Below, one piece after another: positions 1-10,808 of a stretch of 64,000 bases of DNA. Made by a program: the position numbers and the translations under genes. The stretch comes from Tetrapyrgos nigripes (Eukaryota > Basidiomycota > Agaricomycetes > Agaricales > Campanellaceae). A model generated the notes under the pieces. The model had not been told where the DNA came from. It ran no database searches and was given only the letters and a program-made list of their open reading frames with translations. Each line of letters starts with the position of its first letter. The stretch's first letter is position 1. The stretch covers positions 620,001-684,000 of the forward strand of contig JAACJM010000002.1 in assembly GCA_013368315.1 (NCBI GenBank), given 5' to 3'.

Positions 1-402
1 CACGTGGCATACAGGTCAACGCATGGTGTTGACACGTAGGTTCCCTGTCAGTGTCCCGTCAACACGCTTCTTTGCTCTCCTGCTCTCCTTTCTCTCATTA
101 TTTTTGCCCTTCCTTATACTTATACATTCAGACTGATTTTTCCTTCTTGCCTTTCCAGCTCTCCCGGCAAAGGTCCCCATTTATTCAGTAATACCGACGC
201 GTCTCGACGCGTCAAGATGCACGTGGCACACAGGTTGTTTCATGTGTTGACACGTTAGTTTCCCAACAGTGTCCCGTCAACAGGCTCCTTTGCTCTCCTA
301 CTCTCCCTTCTCTTGCTATTTCTGCCCTTCATTATGTACACTCAGACTGACTCGGATTTCTCTTCGCCTTTCCAGCTCTCCTGGAAAAAGTCCCCATCTA
401 TT
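1..402. repeat. Tandem direct repeat, about 1.9 copies, period near 219 bp
   Basis: Two diverged copies of one unit lie head to tail: the first runs from the window edge to about 200, the second from about 220 to 402. Both contain a CACGTGGCA start, the phrase GTGTCCCGTCAACA, a pyrimidine-rich stretch with TTTGCTCTCCT, and the CCTTTCCAGCTCTCC segment near the end. No coding frame is conserved between the copies. The left boundary is cut by the window, so more copies may exist. Confidence 0.75.
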
Positions 403-1240
403 CTATCAAACCTTCATCATGCTGTTTTCCTTTTAAGTATCTCCAGCATCATTTACAGGCTCATGGCGTTGGTGCAGAGCAGGGGTACATGTAGGAGTAG
501 GAAACCAAAAGGAAATTGGCCATTAGTGGGAGAGCAAGCAGTGCTATGCAGCTAGATAAGCTAGCATCATCTAAGTATGTTTTTGCGGTGTGAACAGATG
601 GTTTTGAAATGTCTGTGTATGTCTTAAATTATCATACCTACCACTGTATTTATGTATCAGCAACCTGTAGTACTAGTACTGTAGGTGTATGCTCTATGTA
701 CTCCTGAAACAATCAAGCAGGAGGGATTGTTTCTCGGGGGTTTTATTGTTTCACGCATCACCCGAGTTGGACCCGAGGCTTACTAAGTAGAGCCATGGAC
801 CTTGGTACATCGTAGATGGTCCTGAGTATACCTGAGCATTCCATGCAGCGAGCCAGTGTATGGATATCTGTGGTTGTTTTGATGGTAAGTCTTAAAAAGT
901 GCTAGGAATGAACCAGAGCTTTTATAAACCCTTTTGCAGGGTAATGCCATGATTTTTATAAAGCAGTCGCATCATAGGGTGCTCTCTTCTCCTAGCACCC
1001 AGACGCTCAGGACTCGGTCCCAATTGGTATGGAGATGCGCACAGCGAGGCGCGGAGCATATTTGCCAGCAATTTTTGTGCACTCTTAAATGACGGATAAT
1101 TCACACGATTTTGGGCGAGATAAAATCAATCGTATTTGCTGTCGAAAACCAGGTCACAAACGCTCAGATTATGCACTTAAGTTTTTCCGTGCTAAAATCC
1201 TTATTCATTTGTGACCAAAAAAGGGAAGCAAACAGTATGA
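403..1240. other. Intergenic, no gene recognised
   Basis: Only short, unconvincing open frames are present on either strand, with no splice-linked continuation that resembles a known protein. Confidence 0.5.
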
Positions 1241-1397
1241 GAATTTTCTTTTGTGAGAAAATGCGCCAAAAGGTATGATCAGTATTTGTGCGCCGGATTC
1301 TGGCGAGTAAAAGGAAAAGTAATTCGGACACAGTATCGAATCTGGCACACAAATTACTGATCATACCTTTTGGCGCATTTTCTCACAAAAGAAAATC
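1241..1397. mobile_element. Hairpin (foldback) MITE-like element, 157 bp
   Basis: Two nearly perfect inverted arms of about 54 bp (1241-1294 and 1344-1397) are separated by about 50 bp. The arms share TTTTCTTTTGTGAGAAAATG and then CGCCAAAAGGTATGATCAGT, with only a few mismatches or indels towards the loop. No coding capacity is present. A short AGTAT-like sequence flanks both ends, but I could not fix a target duplication. The structure fits a small foldback or MITE-type element; the superfamily is not decided. Confidence 0.7.
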
Positions 1398-1703
1398 TAA
1401 TACTATTTTCCCTTACTGACGTTGCAATCACAGGGGAAAGGGAGACGTAGGTACGGAGGGCAGTTTGCGGGATCAGAGTAACCAGTACTTTCATATTACG
1501 TAGTAAGCATGTATGTATATTGTCCTGGGAATATACTATTTTCTACTATTTTGTACAATGGTTCCAAAATCTGAGGGCGAGAAACAGCAGTAGCTGCAAG
1601 GTGTAGCAGAGTGTAGGGCACTGCTTCCCACACACATGGTGTAGCAGGTGTAGTAGCTACACTTGGGTGTTCCTGTGTCGCCGAAAAGTGTAGCACTACA
1701 CCC

Positions 1704-2673
1704 TAGTGATGTGCGGGCCAGGGCCGGGCCTGAAGCCCCGGGCTTGGGCCGGGTTTTGTAGGGCTCGGGCCTTGCAAAATCCAAAGCCTGGCCCTAGGCC
1801 CAAGCCCTATGCGGGCCTGGGCTGGGCTTGGGCTAAGCCCAGGGCTTTACTGACAAAAAATGACTGTAGGCGTATGCAAAGTCCATGTACTTAGATTCGT
1901 CTATAATACTAATACACTACTGCATTTTGTCCCTCCAAAAGCGTACTCTGTTTTGGACGATGCATGCTCTTGGAATCGGGGGAGTACGGAAAATAAATTT
2001 TATTACACTATGTTCGTCCGACTCAAGACCCCACCCAGACATACCTAATATAGCATTTTCCTACATCATATAAATTTGCTGAAGCGGCGGGCCCGATGTC
2101 ATCCCCGTGTCTCAAATTGTGGCTGCAACACCCAGGACAGTAAATACAAAGTTTACAATGACACTGCATTGATGATTGAATAAGTGCATCTCAAACTGCG
2201 AGCTTGCTCATATAGAATCAAAGCACTCACCTGCCAGTCTAACGTTATTTTTCATTGCTTTGGGGACATGCAAATTGTGGTCGCAGCATCAGTCACCTAA
2301 ATAGTAAATACCCTGTCCAAAATGGAAACTAAATGAAAATTACTGTCGAAGTGGTCCATCTATGTCAATCTACATTGATGATTGGCTTTGAAAACTTTAA
2401 CCGAGCATGATTTCAATGTAAAAGTATGACATTTTGACCAGCAAGGCCGTCTACAAGGAGCAGTGTCAAAGTCTAAAACTCTAAAAATTTGCGATATGTG
2501 GCGCGCCCAGAGATAAAAAGAGCCCGAGGCCGGCCCCAGGCTTCGGGCCTGCTACATTCATAAGCCCGGCCCTCAGGCCCTACAGGCCCTCCATCGGGCT
2601 TGGGCTGGGCCAGGCTTTTTTGGGCCGGGTTTGGGCGGGCTTCGGGCTTTAGGCCCTGGCCCGCACATCACTA
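1704..2673. mobile_element. Non-autonomous hAT-like element with 8-bp target duplication
   Basis: The element starts TAGTGATGTGCGGGCCAGGG and ends with the reverse complement of the same terminal sequence (CCCTGGCCCGCACATCACTA). It is flanked by a perfect 8-bp direct repeat, CTACACCC, at 1696-1703 and 2674-2681. An 8-bp duplication with short terminal repeats is the hallmark of hAT transposons, and both subterminal regions are packed with GGGCCGGGC-type words, which is also common in hAT ends. The 970-bp interior has no open frame above about 60 codons, so it encodes no transposase. The site sits in a region already rich in GTGTAG words (about 1590-1700). Confidence 0.85.
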
Positions 2674-2681
2674 CTACACCC

Positions 2682-3407
2682 TTGCTACACTCTTGTGGTT
2701 TTGCTGATGGCGAGCCCTACTCGGGACTTTCTCGTGAGGCTTTTGTCTGGACGTGGACACCTGTAGTAAGCAGACTCGTTACCAGCATTCCCGTGTTCAT
2801 CTGGGCTTAGTCTTATGAAGTGGTTATGGGCCAGCGCTGAAGCATGGCGAATACGAGGCCATTGCAGTCCAAGCTTTTAATGTACACATTGTTTTATTGG
2901 ACTTATTTGTACTTGAATCTTGATGGATGCAAAGGACTATAACCGTGCAAAGAGAAGGGAAAGAAATCGGACGCTATGATGCATTGTAGATGCTGCAAGT
3001 GTTCGGAAACAAAACGGAAAGGAAAGGCCGATCACCTGTTAGCAAAAAGGCCGCACAGAAAAGAACGGATGGGTGAAGTCGGGAGCATTTGCACATAGCC
3101 ACACGCAGAAAGAGGGTGTAAAGAACTCATCCTCATTTCATTCGGCCTCGTAACTCTATACTCCTCATGTTTTCCTCAAGGTCTTCTACTGTCTGGTGGT
3201 GTAGGCTTTGCTGCTAAACTCACACCTGGCATGCAAGGCTAGTCTCTCGGAGTCGTAGTCGTAGACATACCCTAACGAAGTTAAGGCAAAGCATGGTTAG
3301 TGTATGCTTCAACTGCTGTAGACCTCGTGTACTTAGAAGTGGCAATCATGTAGTAGTGTGTTGCGCCAACGTTGCACACATTGTAAAGTCACCATATGTG
3401 CACATAT
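2682..3407. other. Intergenic, no gene recognised
   Basis: No credible coding frame, RNA gene or repeat of note was seen between the hAT-like element and the tandem repeats ahead of the HET gene. Confidence 0.5.
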
Positions 3408-3735
3408 GATGAGGACCATAAGTACTTTGACCTCTGTCAGGCTTTGCGTCAGTGCCCCCCCCCCCCCCCCCCCACCCCCCCACCCTCTGTCTTAACATCC
3501 CAACTTCTTAGGCATAGCTCAAATACATTATACAAGTGGAATGACTAAACTGACGCCTTGTGTAGCAAACATCATCAGGACCACAAGTATTTTGACCCAA
3601 CTTTCCCTCAGGCTACGCTTTAGTGTTTCCCTCTGCTCTTGACATCTCAATTTCCAACTTGTGCGTAGACATTTACGGAGCTCAAATACTAGGAGAAAGA
3701 CTAAACTCATGACTTTCACAGGGTAAAAGTCTAAA
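3408..3735. repeat. Diverged tandem duplication, period about 163 bp, containing a poly-C tract
   Basis: Unit one (from 3408) and unit two (from 3572) share the order: ATCAGGACCA-like start, AAGTA-TTTGACC, CAGGCTTTGCGT-like segment, CTTGACATC-like segment and GACTAAACT. Unit one has gained a run of 19 C followed by A and 7 more C (3455-3481). The opposite strand of that run is a G-tract of the kind that can form a quadruplex. The duplication is non-coding. Confidence 0.65.
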
Positions 3736-3770
3736 GTCACTAACTCTTAACACCGGACAGTGTCATGTAC

Positions 3771-3985
3771 ATATGTCGCTTCTTGCATTCTTCGTCAAGG
3801 TTACAGCTCTGATCATTGAATTTTATCCTTCCAAAATGTCCAGTCGGGTGGCATTGACAGATCTAGTTTTTGCTGACTTCTACTTGAACGAACCCCCTCC
3901 CTGTATGCCGTATGTCTCTTCTTCCATTCCTCGTCGAGGTTACAGCTCTACTAATTGAATTGTATCCTTCCAGAGTGGCTCCCTA
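3771..3985. repeat. Diverged tandem duplication just upstream of the HET gene, period about 140 bp
   Basis: The stretch from 3771 recurs from 3911. Shared segments include TATGTC-CTTCTT, ATTC-TCGTC-AGGTTACAGCTCT and ATTGAATT-TATCCTTCCA. The second copy ends about 17 bp before the HET start codon, so the 5' flank of that gene is itself duplicated. Confidence 0.65.
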
Positions 3986-4001
3986 TTAGGAGCTGATCGA
4001 T

Positions 4002-5198
4002 ATGTCAGCACGAGTTCCTCCTCCTCCTCCCCCTCCACCACTTTCACCCTATCCCATACCTCCATCTCCGCCTTCATTCTATCCCATACCTCCTCCACCA
4101 CCTTCATTCTATCCCATACCTCCTCTTCCTCCGCCTTCATTCTATCCCATACCTCCTCTTCCTCCGCCTTCATTCTATCCCATACCTCCTCCTCCTTCTC
4201 CACCTTCATTCTATCCCTCTTCACTCTATCCCGCTTCACTCGCTCCCTTACAAAAGCGGTCCCGGCCTGGCCGGCTTATCAACACATGGATTCTCGAACT
4301 CGAAGAATTCCCTTACGATGTCTTAGTCCCTCCTTATGCTATCCTCTCCCATTGCTGGAAGGAAGGCCAGGAAATCTCATACGAGGAGATGGTCAAGGGT
4401 CAATCTGGAATCGCCCCTTCCGTTCGTTCCAAGAATGGCTACAAGAAAATTGTAGCTGCTTGCATGCGAGCACGTGAAGCCAATCACGCCTACATCTGGA
4501 TCGATACCTGTTGCATCAACAAGGGAGACCACGCCCAACAATCGCAGGATATCAACTCAATGTTTGATTACTACAAAAATTCGGAAGTTTGTTATGTTTA
4601 TCTTGACGACTACCATTCACGTACATGCAATATTTTTACGCCAAATAATATGCGTTGGTTCTCTCGAGGATGGACATTGCAGGAGCTAGTAGCGCCTTCG
4701 TCCGTGCAGTTCTTCGATGCAGAGTGGAAACACTGTGGAGATAGAAAGACGCGCAGCGTGTCGACATTTTTATCCACCCTTATTGACACGGATATATTAG
4801 ATGGACTGAAAGAAATCCAAATGGTCAGTATTTTGGAGCGCATCTCATGGGCTATTCGCAGGGAGACAACCAAAGAAGAAGATCGAGCTTACTGTCTGTT
4901 GGGATTGCTTGATGTCACGATGGAGACTCGCTATGGAGAAGGGGTAGAATCTGCATTTGACCGGCTGTCAAACGTCCTTCATGAACGTTACGCTGGTCAT
5001 CCGCAACTGGAAGGATTGCCCAGAAATGGGAGAGAAATGCTCAGACACATTTCCTACCGGAATGCAAAGGGTCGTCATTTTCATTGTCAGCATACGCAGA
5101 GGACTATAGGTCGCGAAGAATTTGATCATCTTATTTCCTCCATCCTTCCTAGAATTACTACCTGTACCCCGGAAGTGAAAAAGAAAATGTCGATATAG
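4002..5198 (+). CDS. HET-domain (heterokaryon incompatibility) protein with proline-rich N-terminus
   Basis: A single-exon frame of 398 residues. Residues about 7-80 are a proline-rich minisatellite with repeated SFYPIPP units. A HET domain follows, from YAILSHCW (residue 112) through YIWIDTCCINK, the MRWFSRGWTLQELVAP block and EDRAYCLLGLLD (about residue 300). These are the signature blocks of HET proteins, which in filamentous fungi trigger cell death after fusion of incompatible hyphae. The roughly 90-residue tail has no NACHT or WD40 repeats, so this is a short HET protein rather than a HET-E/HET-D type NLR. The ATG at 4002 is chosen because the frame is open from there. A start after the proline tract is possible, since no motif depends on it. 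Confidence 0.85.
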   Translation: MSARVPPPPPPPPLSPYPIPPSPPSFYPIPPPPPSFYPIPPLPPPSFYPIPPLPPPSFYPIPPPPSPPSFYPSSLYPASLAPLQKRSRPGRLINTWILELEEFPYDVLVPPYAILSHCWKEGQEISYEEMVKGQSGIAPSVRSKNGYKKIVAACMRAREANHAYIWIDTCCINKGDHAQQSQDINSMFDYYKNSEVCYVYLDDYHSRTCNIFTPNNMRWFSRGWTLQELVAPSSVQFFDAEWKHCGDRKTRSVSTFLSTLIDTDILDGLKEIQMVSILERISWAIRRETTKEEDRAYCLLGLLDVTMETRYGEGVESAFDRLSNVLHERYAGHPQLEGLPRNGREMLRHISYRNAKGRHFHCQHTQRTIGREEFDHLISSILPRITTCTPEVKKKMSI

Positions 5199-5567
5199 AG
5201 TAACTTTGTTAATTCTTATCCGTTGCTCTAGGAATTTTACACACATCTACTATGTAACCTACTCCTTCGATTCATCTACTTTCTTGAGTTTCCCGATGAT
5301 GTCTTTTCGAAGCCGTAGAGGCCCGACGAAAGAGAGGATATTGGCGCAGAAGTGAAAAATGTGACCCGCGTGTGACACACACCAAAAAGCAGGCGCCGAT
5401 CGGAGTTTTAATGGAGATGCTTTTTCACTTCGACCTCTCTCGCAAGATAAGAATGCATAACACACCATTCCTGGTCTCGAAAAGCTCCATGCACAATAAT
5501 ATCTGCTACTCTGGAGTATTGCATCAGGCCCCAACAATTCCTAAGATGAAAAGACTTTGTTCAAGCC

Positions 5568-5932
5568 GTTTTCACTACTGTCACGCTCGCGGATTCTTCA
5601 TTTTCTAGGTATTTCTGGCATCTGGCAAATGCTCAGCGTTTTCCTGCCTCATGAAAAAAGTACATAGTAGTGTAGATAAACCCTATAGATAACTACTACT
5701 ACAGGATTCTGACCACCGGAAACGAAGGGACGCAGGAGATACGAAGAGAATTCCTCGATTTTTTCACTTCTGATCGATTTTTCATTTCCGGGGTACGGGT
5801 AGTACACAGTAAATACCTTGATAAATTATCTGCAATTTTATGTAACCAGATTCACGAGATTTGCACTGAGACGAATGCCATGTGCTGAAAACAACGAAAA
5901 AGTGTTTCCGCGAGCGTGACAAAAGTGAAAAC
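5568..5932. repeat. Inverted repeat, 26-bp arms, about 310 bp apart
   Basis: The left arm (5568-5593) and right arm (5907-5932) are reverse complements at 24 of 26 positions; the core is TGTCACGCTCGCGGA. Related TTTTTCACTT words recur between 5350 and 5780, suggesting an old inverted-repeat element. No coding capacity and no target duplication were found. Confidence 0.55.
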
Positions 5933-6090
5933 ATTCACAACGCAATATTCCTCTGAAGAAATATTCAAGGCTTATATAGTACATCTGTATGACCACTTCT
6001 TGAGGCCAAAATCCGAGTATTATGCAACAAGAAGTAACGAGTGTGGAAGTGAAAGAAAACTTGACTGTAACAGTCTGGTAGGAAATTGAG

Positions 6091-6187
6091 CACCGTACAC
6101 CCACTTCTGTTACTTATTCTCTACCTGTAGTGGGGAGAATCGGTAGAATTGTTGCAGAGAATAAGTAACAGAAGTGGGTGTACGGTG
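6091..6187. repeat. Perfect 32-bp inverted repeat (hairpin) with 33-nt loop
   Basis: Positions 6091-6122 and 6156-6187 are exact reverse complements (left arm begins CACCGTACACCCACTTCTGT). No mismatch is present, which suggests recent origin or selection. It lies in a gene-free interval and has no poly-T tail. It could be the end-to-end remnant of a MITE or a foldback structure. Confidence 0.85.
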
Positions 6188-7332
6188 ACTTTACAATGTA
6201 CTAATCCTCACGATGAGCCACACTCGGATTTTGTCTTCTCTCTTTCTCATCCCTCCGTGCTCAGGACCTCTGGGCTGTCCATACCTTTTTCGTGTCACTG
6301 GACCTCCATATTTTTGAGTCCGTGCTCTCATGATTTCTCCGTCTTGTTTCTCGTAATGTGATTCGTATTTACAAATGTTCCGTGTACATCATTACCTCAG
6401 AAGACTCGACGACTCTTCAACTTATCTCTCTCTCTTCCAGTCCTCAAGCGGTCTGTATAGTACTTGGGGAGTAGAGGCCAGGCTATGCTGGCAAGGTCCA
6501 ATTGCTATTTTAGCAGGTGTCCTGTGTTACTTACATTTTTATTTGGACAAGAAGGAAATTTGACTCATCAGTTCCACCCAATGTAGATGCGGAATGCTCC
6601 TGAAAACCACCAAGGCAGAGGGAAAGCTACATACCAAGCTCCGCAATTGAGCCAATCCCTCCAATTCCACTCACGATTTGACGCACGTTTCTGTTCAGCA
6701 CCAGTATTTTGACTGTTGAAAAGCTGAAAGAGGAGGAAGGCCAATCAGTAATGTATGTAGTATCCAAGTAGTATCGGCTATCGTAATTCCTGTTTTCTTA
6801 CGGTTGCAAGGCCTACTATGTTTGGTAGTAGCATTCTAGAAAATCCAGTTGAGGTGTGAGTTGACCTGGTATAATAGCGTGGGTTGAAAGGCAACGGGCA
6901 GCATTGACTTTGAAACATAGCCTGCAATCCAAGCGTCGTTACAACGACGGTTCAAGTTGGATTCCAAGGTATTTGAAACAGTGCGTCCAGAACGTGTCTC
7001 CCAAGCTCTCTTGCCGGCCGTCGGAAGACAGTTTGAGAACAATGCAGTCCCACCTTGAAAACCCCACAATCGACCTGGATTGAGGTCTATTGAGGCGTTG
7101 TCAGGGACCAAAGCGGCATAGCAACCCGTATTTGCACCTATTTACTTTGGAAAAGCTGCCTAATTTGGCGTTTTCTCGGTTCGACTTTTTCTCATCGAGG
7201 ACTATTGGACTTCGCTTGGACTCTCTTTATAGACGCCTTGTTTCTGCCCGTGATGTCTCTCAGACTATCCCCTGCAGTCCCCTCAGCAACTTCTACATCG
7301 TCTAGAACGACTAGCTCGTCATATCCTCTACA
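6188..7332. other. Intergenic, no gene supported
   Basis: A reverse-strand open frame at 6836-7111 (about 91 codons) exists, but I recognise no domain in it and see no splice-linked partner exons. The last 200 bp are the pyrimidine-rich 5' flank of the next gene. Confidence 0.4.
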
Positions 7333-8005
7333 ATGTCATCGATGACCTACTACGACAACGCTCAAGCTTCTTCCTCTTCCCTTCCTCTACCTGCTCCTGC
7401 AGTTACACAAGAACCTTCAACCACCCAACCAATCGACTCTTCTTCTCTCGGATACACCTTCTCCTTGTCCAGGTCATCTACACACGAAAGCCGGCACGAC
7501 CGTCGTCTGTCCCTTTCAGACCTGGAAACCCAAAATGCTGAGAGAGACCTCGAGTTGGGCATGGCACCACCGGCTTATGAAGAGCCCCCGGTGTACACGA
7601 AGACGGATGAGCCGCCTATAACGCTTGCGATGTATCTGTTTAAATTTGGGTTTTGTGCGTGTTTTATTCCTTTTTACGCTGCGACTCTCTTTGACTTACA
7701 CTACCTTCTTTTGTTCAGTATTCCCTCCATTCTGGATCCTCGGAGCATGTATCCTCTTCTCTCCGCTCCGTGCTCCAGAGCCAGCACCTGCCCCCGCATC
7801 CAACTCTTCCTTAGACTCGGCGTCAGAGTCGTCCTTTACGGACGCCTGGCTTCCAGAGAAAACCGCCGCAGAACGTCAAGCTATCATCGACCATATGCGT
7901 AAAGCCGAACTCAAATGGGCCTGGAGATGTCTATGGGCTCTCCTGGTTGTGGCTTTCTTTGGTGTTGCGGCAGGGTTGACGATTTTTGCTGTGTCGAGGG
8001 CATGA
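7333..8005 (+). CDS. Small two-membrane-segment protein of a conserved fungal hypothetical family
   Basis: Two exons, 7333-7654 and 7719-8005, with a 64-nt GT-AG intron; the join gives 202 residues. Residues 1-95 are Ser/Thr/Pro-rich and disordered, ending in a PPAYEEPPVYT stretch that resembles PY-type (PPxY) sites for WW domains. Splicing restores a first membrane segment (about residues 100-123) with the block FLFPPFWILGA, which I recall from uncharacterised membrane proteins widespread in Basidiomycota. A Pro/Ala linker, a charged helix (about 150-175) and a C-terminal membrane segment (LLVVAFFGVAAGLTIFAV) follow. Function is unknown. PPxY motifs suggest ubiquitin-linked trafficking, but that is inference. 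Confidence 0.75.
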
Positions 8006-9134
8006 GACCGGTGTCGTTGTCGTTGAGCCCTGTCTGGCCTGCATCAATAACCTTTTCACTCCTTTACGGCCGCCACGCTACGCGTTGGCTTTGGCTTCTC
8101 TTCGCCTTTTACCCTATCACCTCGACTATTCCTATTCCTATTCCTATCATTATTATGCTATCCCTTTCCAAAACCTCCCTAACCCTCCCTTGCCTCCGTC
8201 AGTCCTAGAGACGTCGACGGCCAGTGGCCACCTACTTCACTACACTCATTCATCTTCTGGCTTCATGCTTTGCTTTCGGAATTACTTTCCATTCCGACGA
8301 AAACGAAATGTATAAAATGATGTATCGATATACGAATGACTCTTTACTTTTTACCTTCATGGCCGGTACTAGCTGTATTTGTACATACTCCTCCCTGGAT
8401 CTTAGTAGCCTTGTACTTCAGCTCTCGCATTACAATGTTATGACACGCCTTTCTGCAAACAATGTGAGACATAGGGTGAATCTAAATTTGGCATCCAAAA
8501 CGCGTCGCGGCATGACTGTCACGTCACTTGAAGATTTTCATCTCCTTCCTACTCCCACCCGTAATCCAACAACACGATGACTTGACCGCTCTGAAGGCTT
8601 CTAAAGGTCTTTTTTCTGCTGTCTTGATAGGCTTCAAATCCCCGACACAGCCTCGTCAAGCTTTCTAGCCTGGGGCCAAGGTTTTTTTGGATGGGCCAAG
8701 TCTCCGATCATGCTCTGCCCAGAAGTCATGGCCAGTCAATGAAACAGAAGGATCCCGGATACATATGAATGCCACTTCCATAGTGAGTGGTTCTGGAGTC
8801 TACATGTAACGATTGTTCTGTATGTGTATCATCCTTCTTGTGCTTCCGCTGGGTCACGGGCGTCGCCGAAACGCTCTACCTGGTATCGGTATGGAGCACT
8901 TCGCCAAGGCCAAGGATAATCATTTTGGCAATAATCGCCCTGCCAAGTGGCAAGTCCCGAGCAACCGTTGATCCTTTGCGCTTAGCTTTTCAGCTATATA
9001 GGCCGACTTTCTTGTCACTGTGTTTCGTCCCCCCATTCCAACCCCCGTCTCGCTCAACTTGAGCCTTTTCTTCTTCCATCCCCTCTGAACATTCTGAACA
9101 CTCACACTCTCGTTTATTTCACCAGACAGTTGCT
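8006..9134. other. Intergenic region between two + strand genes
   Basis: No gene recognised. A TTCCTA microsatellite occurs near 8125-8145. The last 150 bp form the promoter and leader of MAG-1. Confidence 0.5.
8994..9001 (+). promoter_or_regulatory. Probable TATA box of MAG-1
   Basis: CTATATAG lies about 135 bp upstream of the MAG-1 ATG and is followed by a pyrimidine-rich leader (TTTCTTGTCACTG, CCCCCATTCC), the usual layout of a strongly expressed basidiomycete gene. The transcription start is not determined. Confidence 0.4.
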
Positions 9135-10528
9135 ATGCTTCCTAGCCTCTTAGTCGCTTTGGCTGCCTCTTCATACGCAGCCGCTCAATCATTTGTATCG
9201 GATCCTCTCGTGGACAAGGTCGTCCCCTACACCGCTATCGTACGCTCCTCGTCTTTTCCTTTTTGTTGTTGTTTTCCCCATGCTCATTTTCACTGTCCTC
9301 ATAGCCCTACCAAGTCGACCAGCACACTGCGGACCGTGGACCCCAGTCAGGCTACAACATTTGCAATTCTACTACCGAGGGCCAAAACTCTCTATGCCAG
9401 ACGGGATATGTCAACCATCTTGACGGTGCGTCCTACAACCTTTTTTTTTATCGGATCAAAGTGTATCTGACGCACGTTGGTCCCCAGATTTCTGCCTCTT
9501 CGCCCCTCCCGAACCCAATACAGTCGTCGGAAGCGCTGAGGGTATCGCTGTAGCATGGTGTACCAAACCAGGCAGGGGTACTCGTCTCATCCCTGAGGGT
9601 ACTCTCAAAGGTATTCAGCTTGTACAAAGCCCTGGATACGTTCAAGTCGCCGGCTTGATAGACCAGACGAAGATTAACATTCAGGCTGGTGACTTTGGAG
9701 GTGAACTTGACTCTGGAGGTCAGGATGGGGTGCGTAAACGTTTTGGGTTGTGGGTGTCTGGTTATGTATACTGACTCGGATCCTTCGCCCTTGTTTCAGC
9801 GTGGAAACCCCATTGGTGGTCTCATCTACTCCAACGCTTTCCCAAGCAACGGTGGAAATAACGACACTTTCCAGCAATCTAGACGTTGGACTCTGTGAGT
9901 ATTTCTCTGCGTCATTCATCTATCATCCTCGACCACTCACATTTCCATTCCCAACCCAACCCTACCCAACCCAACCCACAGCTTCGTCGGTAACGACGCT
10001 TTCTGCTTCAAAGCCTGCGACGACACCCAACCCAACGCCAAAGCCCTCTGCGAACACATCTACGACCGTATCGGTTGCACCTACAACGCACCCAACACTG
10101 CTCAAGAAGGCGTCTTTGAGCGTTGTGATGGTGATGATATGAGACCCGTCGGTCAATACGATGGCCCGAATAACGAGACTCTCACTTGGACTCAACCTCC
10201 CGAATCCCTAGGCCCAATTACCTCCGTCCCGTACACACCTACTCCTGCGCCTTCGAGTAACTGTGTGAGATATGCTTCGGAGGATTTGTACTCTCAGCTT
10301 AATAGTGTGAGTGCGGATCCGGCGGTGACTGGCGGGGCAACGGCTTCGGGAACTAGATCTACTGGTGCGAGTGGTAGTCGTACGAGTACTGGCTCTAGTG
10401 CTAGCAACACTAGTGGTGGGAGTGGTACTGGTAATGAGAACGGTGCTGCTGCTGCTGCTAGTGCCATGGGTATCTCGGTTGTTGCTGGAGTGTCGAGTGT
10501 TATTCTCTCGGCTTTGTTCTTGGCATAA
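9135..10528 (+). CDS. Secreted glycoprotein of the 'macrofage activating glycoprotein' family, copy 1 (MAG-1)
   Basis: Five exons: 9135-9239, 9305-9425, 9488-9729, 9800-9894, 9982-10528; 369 residues. Residues 1-18 are a signal peptide (LLVALAASSYAAAQ). The body has the family blocks YNICNSTTEGQNSLC, FCLFAPPEPNT, CTKPGRGTRLIPEGTL, RGNPIGGLIYSNAFPSNGG, FCFKACD and CEHIYDRIGC, with evenly spaced cysteines likely to be disulfide-bonded. A Ser/Thr/Gly-rich linker (about residues 290-345) and a hydrophobic end (VVAGVSSVILSALFLA) suggest a GPI anchor. The name is the one I recall from Agaricomycete annotation; no biochemical role is established. Exons 1-4 match MAG-2 (36359-34957) closely in length and phase, so the two are duplicates. 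A CCCAA simple repeat fills intron 4 (about 9953-9978). Confidence 0.85.
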
Positions 10529-10808
10529 GGGACTGTTACTTTACTTTACACGCAGATTACCCCCCTATCATGTATATACCACTGGATGTACCTCGCATAT
10601 CCTAATACAAGATTTGTTATTGCAATTTCCAATATTCTGATTCCATTGAAGATCTGTAGAATGACGAAACAAGCTACTATATTACTATGAGTGAAGGGCT
10701 AGAACCGATAGACTGCGAGTTTGAAAATTAGCTCAGATTGAATGACGTCTAAGATATGGAAGCCGGAGTGAAGCGATGGCCAAGGTCCAAGTCACTTGTA
10801 CACTTGAA

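Noticed and set aside
3940..4239. Reverse frame rich in MKAEEEEVWDR repeats
   Set aside because: It is the complement of the proline-rich coding repeat of the HET protein; the repeat pattern arises from the minisatellite.
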